From the NCBI GenBank assembly GCA_017858295.1, contig JAFMBU010000004.1, positions 1-30,166 on the forward strand: a DNA stretch of 30,166 bases, in the 5' to 3' direction. The notes under the pieces were generated by a model. It saw only the letters and a list, made by a program, of their open reading frames with translations, ran no database searches and was not told the origin of the DNA. Both the position numbers and the translations under genes were made by a program. Origin of the DNA: Porticoccaceae bacterium (GTDB lineage Bacteria; Pseudomonadota; Gammaproteobacteria; Pseudomonadales; Porticoccaceae). Shown piece by piece: positions 8,026 to 13,513 of the stretch. Within the stretch, counting starts at the first letter, position 1, and every line of letters starts with the position of its first letter.

Positions 8026-8808
8026 TTGACAGCCAAGTCGGTCTCACTATCATCTATTGTAGCGCTGACAGCCATCATCTTAGTGACTGGCTGTAGCAGC
8101 CATAACTCGGCGCCAGTCAGTAGTCGTTCAGCGCCGCCGAGCAACCGTATACTGGTGCATCAGGTTGAGTCTGGGGAGACACTGTACTCCATCGCTTGGC
8201 GCTACGACCTAGACTTCCGCAAGCTGGCTAGGGCCAATGGGATACGCGAACCCTTTGTTATTAGTCGCGGCCAATTGGTGTCATTGGATACCAGTAAAAT
8301 CAGTAGCGCGGCGGCCAAGACGGTCAATAAATCAGAGAAAAAGACTAAAATAGCAGCCTCAAAAGCCAATACCAATGTAGTTACAAGTGCGCCAAAAAGT
8401 ACAAAAACCCTTAAAAATAAGCCTAAATCAGCCTCCAGTCAGGTGGTGTATGGGACTAATTGGCAGTGGAAATGGCCGGTTAAGGGAAAAATAGTTGAGT
8501 CCTATAGCCTTCCTAAGCTGCATAAGGGAATAAAAATTAAGTCCGTAAGCCGAGCAGCGGTGCGCTCTTCAGCGCCGGGCTTAGTAGTTTATGCCGGAGA
8601 GGGTTTACGCGGGTATGGTAAGCTGGTTATCATTAAGCACAGTGACATATTGTTAAGTGCCTATGCACACAATGATCAGATTATGGTCAGAGAGGGGCAG
8701 ACTGTAAGACAAACAGAAATTATCTCTCGTCTGGGTTCTAATGGTACGATGTATTTCGAAATACGCAAAGATGGTAATCCAGTGGACCCTGAGGTCTATT
8801 TGAAATAG
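8026..8808 (+). CDS. nlpD: Murein hydrolase activator NlpD (LysM and degenerate LytM lipoprotein)
   Basis: NlpD is an outer-membrane lipoprotein that activates the septal amidase AmiC in E. coli. The TTG at 8026 gives 260 residues and a complete lipoprotein signal (lipobox LVTGC, Cys23); an AGG lies about 9 nt upstream. Order: signal 1-22, a LysM domain at about 44-87 (HQVESGETLYSIAWRYDLDF), a Lys/Ala/Ser-rich linker, and an M23/LytM domain from about 147. The LytM site is degenerate: the first metal motif reads HKGIK (Asp replaced by Lys170) and the last reads MYFEIR (His replaced by Tyr243), while YAH (His215) remains. This fits a non-catalytic activator. It sits directly before rpoS, as in most gammaproteobacteria. 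Confidence 0.94.
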   Translation: MTAKSVSLSSIVALTAIILVTGCSSHNSAPVSSRSAPPSNRILVHQVESGETLYSIAWRYDLDFRKLARANGIREPFVISRGQLVSLDTSKISSAAAKTVNKSEKKTKIAASKANTNVVTSAPKSTKTLKNKPKSASSQVVYGTNWQWKWPVKGKIVESYSLPKLHKGIKIKSVSRAAVRSSAPGLVVYAGEGLRGYGKLVIIKHSDILLSAYAHNDQIMVREGQTVRQTEIISRLGSNGTMYFEIRKDGNPVDPEVYLK

Positions 8809-9013
8809 AATAGAAACAGCAGTGGTTTTAAAAGGTTGATAAATCGGACAGTTACATCGTCAACCTTGTTGAGTTAGCTCAACACCAGTAGCAAGTAGTA
8901 AAGTTAGTAGAAAGCAGAAAAAGTAGTATGTAAAAAAGGAAGCGGTACAGTTCTGGAGAGGTCACTAGATGGTGACTTGGAACATGGAGTAACACTAAAG
9001 GGATGATAACGTT
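8809..9013 (+). promoter_or_regulatory. rpoS upstream/leader region
   Basis: This 205-bp gap between nlpD and rpoS holds three kinds of structure. First, inverted repeats: GGTTGA (8834-8839) with TCAACC (8860-8865), and TGTTGAG/CTCAACA (8867-8873, 8878-8884) around a four-base loop. Second, a purine-rich stretch (8885-8948) with AGTAG four times. Third, a hairpin with a tiny reading frame (8955-8992, listed separately). The rpoS Shine-Dalgarno AAAGGGA lies at 8997-9003, 10 nt before the ATG. I could not identify a convincing -35/-10 pair; in relatives the main rpoS promoter lies inside nlpD. Control at the mRNA level is an inference from the architecture. Confidence 0.5.
8955..8992 (+). other. 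Candidate leader ORF (7 codons) with hairpin before rpoS
   Basis: GGAGAGG (8955-8961) is a strong Shine-Dalgarno sequence placed 7 nt before ATG 8969. The frame reads MVTWNME and stops at TAA 8990-8992, 21 nt before the rpoS start and in the same frame. The same bases can fold: AGGTCAC (8959-8965) pairs with GTGACTT (8972-8978, one G-U pair) around the loop TAGATG, which contains the start codon. The sequence shows both. That the peptide is made, or affects rpoS translation, is inference. Confidence 0.4.
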
Positions 9014-9934
9014 ATGGAATCAGCGTTAAAAGTAGATCTACACAAAGCACAAAACGACGATCAAGGAAGCTCATCGGAAGTCAGTCATCAGGTTATTGAT
9101 GCCACCAGTCTCTACCTCAAAGAGATTGGCTACGCTCCGTTACTTACGGCAGCAGAAGAAGTCTTCTATGCTCGAAAACTCCTCAAAGGCGATGAATCAG
9201 CACGCAAGCGCATGATTGAAAGTAATTTGCGATTAGTCGTTAAAATCGCACGTCGCTATGTCAATCGTGGCCTCGAACTGCTCGATCTTATCGAAGAGGG
9301 CAATATCGGCCTGATGCGTGCGGTAGAAAAGTTCGATCCTGAACTGGGCTACCGTTTCTCCACGTATGCAACCTGGTGGATTAGGCAAACTATTGAGCGC
9401 GGACTGATGAATCAGACCCGTACCATTAGACTGCCAGTGCATATAGTCAAAGAACTCAATGTCTATGTGCGCGCCTCGCGCAAGCTAGCTCAGCAACTCG
9501 ACCACACGCCGACGCCGGAAGAAATTGCCGAAGAGGTGGATAAACCAGTGGAAGATGTATTGAAGATATTCAATCTCAGTGAGCGTATCTCGTCCATCGA
9601 CATCCCGGTTGCCGAGAATGAAAAGAGTCTTATCGAAACGATTTCTGCGGAGGGGGCCAGTAGCCCTGAGCGACAGATCGAAGGTGAGAATCTATCTGAA
9701 GTCCTCAATAAGTGGCTCACTCAACTGCCTGAAAAACAGCGCGAAGTTTTAGTTAGACGCTTTGGTCTGTTGCACCATCAAGAAGAGACCTTGGAACAGG
9801 TTGGGCGCGAGATCGGTCTCACTAGAGAGCGTGTGCGTCAGATCCAAGTAGATGCCCTGAGAAGGCTGCGCGACGTTCTGCGCAAGCATGGGCTAAATGG
9901 TGATGTGCTGTTTGAGGAGCTGGATGGCGCTTAG
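9014..9934 (+). CDS. rpoS: RNA polymerase sigma factor RpoS
   Basis: RpoS is the stationary-phase and general stress sigma factor. The 306 residues (E. coli 330) contain region 1.2 (DATSLYLKEIGYAPLLTAAEE), region 2 with MIESNLRLVVKIARRYVNRG, LLDLIEEGNIGLMRAVEKFD and the -10-recognising FSTYATWWIRQTIERGLMNQ, region 3 (IRLPVHIVKELN), and region 4 with the helix-turn-helix TLEQVGREIGLTRERVRQIQ. The DATSLYLKEIGY segment and the nlpD neighbour separate it from RpoD and RpoH. The start is supported by AAAGGGA 10 nt upstream and by in-frame stops just before it (8990 and 8996). A strong bidirectional terminator follows. Confidence 0.97.
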   Translation: MESALKVDLHKAQNDDQGSSSEVSHQVIDATSLYLKEIGYAPLLTAAEEVFYARKLLKGDESARKRMIESNLRLVVKIARRYVNRGLELLDLIEEGNIGLMRAVEKFDPELGYRFSTYATWWIRQTIERGLMNQTRTIRLPVHIVKELNVYVRASRKLAQQLDHTPTPEEIAEEVDKPVEDVLKIFNLSERISSIDIPVAENEKSLIETISAEGASSPERQIEGENLSEVLNKWLTQLPEKQREVLVRRFGLLHHQEETLEQVGREIGLTRERVRQIQVDALRRLRDVLRKHGLNGDVLFEELDGA

Positions 9935-9958
9935 ATCAAGAGTTTGCATCAATTCAGG

Positions 9959-10000
9959 AGCACAAAAAAACCGGCATCTAAGTGCCGGTTTTTTTGTGCT
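9959..10000. terminator. Bidirectional rho-independent terminator between rpoS and ppa
   Basis: A perfect 18-bp inverted repeat: AGCACAAAAAAACCGGCA (9959-9976), loop TCTAAG, then its exact complement (9983-10000). The G/C core CCGGCA/TGCCGG is flanked by seven A on one side and seven T on the other. Read from either strand, a GC stem is therefore followed by a U-run. It sits between the convergent genes rpoS (+) and ppa (-) and can end both transcripts. Confidence 0.95.
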
Positions 10001-10017
10001 TCAAGCTAAGACTGAGA

Positions 10018-10548
10018 TTACTCAGCCAGATAACGCTCGCGAGATGCCATGATTTCAACACGGGCCGCTTCTGCATTGTCCCAGCCGTCTACCTTAACCC
10101 ACTTGCCTGGCTCCAAGGCTTTGTAGTTTTCAAAGTAGTGGACGATCTGCTTTAGTAGCAGCTCAGGCAAATCACCAATTTCCTGGACATGGTCATAGAT
10201 CTTGGTCAGCTTGGTGTGTGGCACGGCGAGAAGCTTAGCGTCGACGCCGGATTCGTCAGTCATATTGAGAACGCCCACAACACGGCTGCGGATCACAGCA
10301 CCAGGTACTACTGGGTACGGTGATACAACCAATACATCCAGTGGATCACCATCTTCAGACAGAGTCTGAGGCACATAGCCGTAGTTAGCTGGGTAGAACA
10401 TTGGCGTAGCTACAAAGCGGTCGACAAAAATCGCATCGCTGTCTTTATCGACTTCATATTTGATCGGGTCGTGATTCGCTGGAATCTCAATAATTACATT
10501 AATATCGTTGGGTAGATCATTGCCTGGTGGGACGTCGTTGTAGCTCAT
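10018..10548 (-). CDS. ppa: Inorganic pyrophosphatase (family I)
   Basis: Ppa hydrolyses pyrophosphate to two phosphates in the cytoplasm, pulling biosynthetic reactions forward. The 176 residues equal the E. coli length. The family signature DGDPLDV (residues 66-72) carries metal-binding aspartates. Other conserved parts are FYPANYGYVPQTL, VRSRVVGVLNMTDE, AKLLAVP, and the C-terminal HYFENYKALEPGKWVKVDGW. It is convergent with rpoS. It has its own promoter (-10 TATAAT at 10607-10612, minus strand) downstream of the chalcone-isomerase-like/TonB gene on the same strand. Confidence 0.97.
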   Translation of the reverse strand: MSYNDVPPGNDLPNDINVIIEIPANHDPIKYEVDKDSDAIFVDRFVATPMFYPANYGYVPQTLSEDGDPLDVLVVSPYPVVPGAVIRSRVVGVLNMTDESGVDAKLLAVPHTKLTKIYDHVQEIGDLPELLLKQIVHYFENYKALEPGKWVKVDGWDNAEAARVEIMASRERYLAE

Positions 10549-10598
10549 GATTTTAAATCCGTGAAAGTAATACTGCCGAGAGAAGGGTTAAAATTAAC

Positions 10599-10618
10599 AG
10601 TCGCGGATTATAGCGACT
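10599..10618. promoter_or_regulatory. Palindrome around the ppa -10 box (possible operator)
   Basis: AGTCGC (10599-10604) and GCGACT (10613-10618) form a perfect inverted repeat with an 8-bp spacer that contains the TATAAT box. A third AGTCGC lies at 10635-10640, overlapping the -35 edge. This placement is what a repressor site would look like. No regulator is known, and chance cannot be excluded. Confidence 0.35.
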
Positions 10619-10635
10619 TGCTGAAAAATTGGCCA
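10607..10635 (-). promoter_or_regulatory. Sigma-70-type promoter of ppa
   Basis: On the minus strand, TGGCCA (10630-10635; four of six matches to TTGACA) and a perfect TATAAT (10607-10612) are separated by 17 bp. The expected start of transcription is near 10600, about 50 nt before the ppa ATG. Confidence 0.65.
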
Positions 10636-10650
10636 GTCGCTTGACAGATG

Positions 10651-10675
10651 GGAGGCACAGAGACGCTGTGCCGCC
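10651..10675 (-). terminator. Hairpin just after the chalcone-isomerase-like/TonB gene
   Basis: GGCACAG (10654-10660) and CTGTGCC (10666-10672) form a perfect 7-bp stem with loop AGACG. It is extended by GG/CC past one A-G mismatch. It begins 8 bp after the stop of the minus-strand gene ending at 10683. There is no U-run on either strand, so it may be a Rho-dependent or 3'-stabilising structure rather than a classical terminator. Confidence 0.4.
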
Positions 10676-10682
10676 GCTTATT

Positions 10683-12017
10683 TCACTTCAGTTTAAAGGT
10701 TATGGGTACGGTGATCTCGAACTCATCTGTATTCAGTGCAGCTGGCAGCGCGGGAAATGGTGCTGCTCGTTCAGTAGCTTTAATGGCTGCTTTGTTGAGT
10801 ATCGAGTGCCGGCTCTTCTGAGCTACGGTGACTTTCTCTAGGGCGCCAGATTGACTGACGACTATCGCCATGCGCACAGTGCCCTCAAAGCCTCGGTCGA
10901 TAGCGCGGCTGGGATAGCTTATCTTCTTATAGATCGCCTGCACCACTAAAGGGGTGTAATCGCGCATGGCCAGTGCCTCGGCAATACTAAAGTCGGCTTC
11001 GTCTTCAGAGCCAGTTGCAGCCTCTGAATCTTCTCCAGCTGCTGCATCTGAGGTCTCGATGTGGTCGTCACCTTTAGAAACTGAAGTATTAGCATCTGAA
11101 GTGAGCTGGTCTTTAGTTGCACCTTGCTTGGTGTCTGCGACTGCGGAGGTTGCTGCAATAGCAGTGACTGGTGTTATTGGTTTGGTCGCTACAGGCGCCG
11201 GAGTATCTTGCAGCTTAGCTGGCGTCGCGGCTTTGGCTTTTGAGGTCTTTTTGATAGCGGGTTTTGGCTTTACTTTTGCTACTGCTGCCACAGCCTTAGG
11301 TTCTGGCGGCAGTATCCAGGACGCAGCAAGGCTTACTCGCTTAGGGTCTGTGGTAACTGTCTCGAGTAGTTCGACTGCCGTTGGATTGCGCTGCTTGCCG
11401 AGAATCTCATCTTTAAAGCTGGTGGTGGGGGGGATTGAGCCAATCCAAGTGTTGAGTAACAGGCCAAACACGTCCGCTGGCAAGTCTGCTACCAATTCGG
11501 TGCCATTAAAGCGCATTGATGTGCCCTTGTCAGGGCTCGACAGATACTCAATAAGATCACCTTTCTGCGGCGCTGATTTGGCGGCTTGCATCAAAGTCAT
11601 AAGATCTTGGGCTGATTCGGAAAAATTTTCTCGGCTATTGTTGATTGAAATGCTCTGCATCCACAGATTGAACCAACGGCGTTTGGAGTAATTGTTTAAA
11701 ACCCGCACTTCCATACGTTTTTCCCCCTGCATCGAATGAGCGATGCTTGGGTTTTGCTGTTGCGTCTCTAAATAGAGTGCTGCGGCAAATTGATCTTTGC
11801 CCAAATCGGAGTAAACACTGCTGCCATTCATCACTAGGTCGGATTGTGCCGTTGCGACTGAGGCTAGATTTAGGAGCATAGCTATTTGCATGCCTCTAAG
11901 CAGACACTTTAACAATTTGGTTGGCTGTAAAATCAGTTTCATAAACCGGTCGTTAGGTTTGTTACCTGTGGCCTTAACTTTTCCTGCGTCATGCATAGTG
12001 GTGCCTTGAATGTCCAT
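10683..12017 (-). CDS. Exported protein with chalcone-isomerase-like domain and TonB C-terminal domain
   Basis: A 444-residue protein of two joined parts. Residues about 26-58 look like a signal peptide with a long N-region (MQIAMLLNLASVATAQ). Residues about 70-208 resemble the bacterial chalcone-isomerase-like domain: FAAALYLETQ, a central amphipathic part, KGDLIEYLSSPDKGT, then FNGTEL and VFGLLLNTWIGSIPPTTSFKDEILG. Residues about 236-345 are an Ala/Pro/Lys-rich, then acidic, linker. Residues about 355-443 are a TonB C-terminal domain (ISYPSRAIDRGFEGTVRMAI, ALNTDEFEITVPITFKL). ATG 12017 has AGGGA 8 nt upstream and is preferred over later Mets. No ExbB/ExbD is nearby and no clear stable membrane anchor is seen, so classical energy transduction is doubtful. 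Function unknown. The domain calls rest on my reading of motifs. Confidence 0.75.
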   Translation of the reverse strand: MDIQGTTMHDAGKVKATGNKPNDRFMKLILQPTKLLKCLLRGMQIAMLLNLASVATAQSDLVMNGSSVYSDLGKDQFAAALYLETQQQNPSIAHSMQGEKRMEVRVLNNYSKRRWFNLWMQSISINNSRENFSESAQDLMTLMQAAKSAPQKGDLIEYLSSPDKGTSMRFNGTELVADLPADVFGLLLNTWIGSIPPTTSFKDEILGKQRNPTAVELLETVTTDPKRVSLAASWILPPEPKAVAAVAKVKPKPAIKKTSKAKAATPAKLQDTPAPVATKPITPVTAIAATSAVADTKQGATKDQLTSDANTSVSKGDDHIETSDAAAGEDSEAATGSEDEADFSIAEALAMRDYTPLVVQAIYKKISYPSRAIDRGFEGTVRMAIVVSQSGALEKVTVAQKSRHSILNKAAIKATERAAPFPALPAALNTDEFEITVPITFKLK

Positions 12018-12383
12018 TTTAAAAGTCCCTTTTGTGTGTCCCAGCGAATTAATCGTCGACCTGCTGGACCACCATTTTCCCTAAGCAAAAGTAGAGTTCA
12101 ACCAAGTAATGATAAAATGCGAACTGTGACACCTTAAAGGCTGGCAACCTGTTGCGGATATCACGTTATGAGTTGGTAAATGTAGGCTAATTCCTCACTT
12201 TATTTGGCGCAATTCAAGCCTAAAACCCAACCGAGCGCACTGCTTTTAGGCCCATAGAAATTTGTGATTCAGCAATCCAAATTACATTTTCTCAGCATCA
12301 GAGCGAAAACCAACGTAAACTGCGAGAAGAAAACTGCCGTATACCGACCGTTAACAATAACTAGCAAAATTGGATGGCTACCC
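12018..12383. promoter_or_regulatory. Divergent intergenic region before the RND operon
   Basis: This 366-bp region separates the minus-strand chalcone-isomerase-like/TonB gene from the plus-strand efflux genes and should hold promoters for both. I found no convincing -35/-10 pair. The clearest element is an 8-bp perfect inverted repeat, GCCTAAAA (12218-12225) and TTTTAGGC (12244-12251), 18 bp apart. It could be an operator or a 5'-leader hairpin of the efflux mRNA. The last 120 bp (from GTG 12264) are open in frame with the adaptor gene, but the encoded residues are not typical of such proteins. Confidence 0.45.
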
Positions 12384-13496
12384 TTGAACAGTAATGTGCG
12401 TGTATCACTTATTATTGCCCTGGCTATAGGTCTGTGGCTTGTCTCTGGCTTCTTTGACTCTCCGGCAACAGAGAACAATTCCAGTAAAGTTGAATCAAAA
12501 CTCACTAATGTGCAGGCTGACTGGTTTGAAATTCAATCCTACGAGCCGCAATTAGTTCTGCGTGCACGAACTGAAGCTAATCGCTCTGTGGATGTAAAAG
12601 CGCAGATGGCGGGGCGGATTGTTGCTGTGCCTGTGGCTGAGGGTGCTCTGGTTCAGGCTGGCGCAATACTCTGTGACATCGATCAGGAAGACCGCAAGTT
12701 GCGTCTGCAACATGCAAGAGCTGGCCTCAAGCAGGCCACAATAGAATATCAGGGTGCGCGCAAACTCGAGCAGGGCGGCTACCAGTCAGAGTTGGCCATC
12801 GCCAAAGCGAAAACCCGACTTGAATCCGCTCGCGTGGCCCTAGAGCGCAGTACTCTTGACCTGGATAACTTGTCGATTAAAGCGCCTTTCGCCGGTGTTG
12901 TTGAGCGGCGCCCTGTTGAAGTGGGAGACTTTGTTCAGCCGGGACAGCTCTGTGCTCAGGTCGTTGAGCTCAACCCCTTAAAAGTCTCTGCAGAGATCAC
13001 TGAACAAGAGATTGGTAAAATTTCCCTGACTCGCGGTGCGCAATTGACTCTGGTTAATGGCGAGACCTTGAGCGGTAGCATCAGCTACTTGTCTCGTCAG
13101 GCTAATCCAGTTACCCGCAGCTTCCGCATTGAGGCAACGATTGCCAATCCGCAGTTACGCTTTTTAGCGGGCATGTCTGGAAGTCTGCAAATTGCAGCAG
13201 AGCCTATGGCGGCGCACCTTATTCCCTCAAGCTTGGTGTTGCTTGATGATGCCGGCCGCTTAGTCGTTCGCGCAGTGGACGATCAGGGCATTATCAAGAC
13301 CCTGTCGGTGGCCAATGTGGGTGAAAATAGTGACGGTGTTTGGGTGACTGGATTGCCTGATAGGGTGGCCTTGGTAACCATCGGGCAAAACTATGTCAGT
13401 GAAGCGGAACAAGTTGCTGTCTCCTATAGAACGAGCCCTTCTCTTAATAGCTCTTCTCCTAACAGCTCTGCTCCTAATAGCTCTGGCAGTCAGTAA
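12384..13496 (+). CDS. RND efflux periplasmic adaptor (membrane fusion protein)
   Basis: Adaptor subunit of the HlyD/AcrA type that links an RND pump to an outer-membrane channel. From TTG 12384 (GGA 9 nt upstream) it has 370 residues: an N-terminal membrane anchor (VSLIIALAIGLWLVSGFF), a lipoyl half-motif (VDVKAQMAGRIVAVPVAEGA), an alpha-hairpin (about 90-155), the second lipoyl half (LSIKAPFAGVVERRPVEVGD), a beta-barrel region, and a membrane-proximal domain. The frame is open back to GTG 12264, which would add 40 residues, but that GTG has no ribosome-binding site and the extra residues look non-coding. The last 20 residues are Ser/Asn/Pro-rich from a 15-bp tandem repeat. It is 17 bp upstream of the pump gene. 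No outer-membrane factor gene is nearby. Substrate unknown. Confidence 0.88.
   Translation: MNSNVRVSLIIALAIGLWLVSGFFDSPATENNSSKVESKLTNVQADWFEIQSYEPQLVLRARTEANRSVDVKAQMAGRIVAVPVAEGALVQAGAILCDIDQEDRKLRLQHARAGLKQATIEYQGARKLEQGGYQSELAIAKAKTRLESARVALERSTLDLDNLSIKAPFAGVVERRPVEVGDFVQPGQLCAQVVELNPLKVSAEITEQEIGKISLTRGAQLTLVNGETLSGSISYLSRQANPVTRSFRIEATIANPQLRFLAGMSGSLQIAAEPMAAHLIPSSLVLLDDAGRLVVRAVDDQGIIKTLSVANVGENSDGVWVTGLPDRVALVTIGQNYVSEAEQVAVSYRTSPSLNSSSPNSSAPNSSGSQ
13443..13487 (+). repeat. Three-copy 15-bp tandem repeat at the 3' end of the adaptor gene
   Basis: Three consecutive 15-bp units start at 13443, 13458 and 13473, with consensus CCTAATAGCTCTGCT. They differ by one to four bases and encode L/P-N-S-S-x. 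They produce a low-complexity tail on the adaptor protein. Copy number could vary between strains by slippage without breaking the frame. Confidence 0.75.
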
Positions 13497-13513
13497 CTGG
13501 AATAACAAAACCA

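Noticed and set aside
10966..11691. A 241-codon plus-strand open frame opposite the chalcone-isomerase-like/TonB gene
   Set aside because: Its Ala/Ser/Val-rich product mirrors the repetitive linker on the other strand. It has no ribosome-binding site and no recognisable motifs, while the minus-strand frame has a signal peptide and domains.
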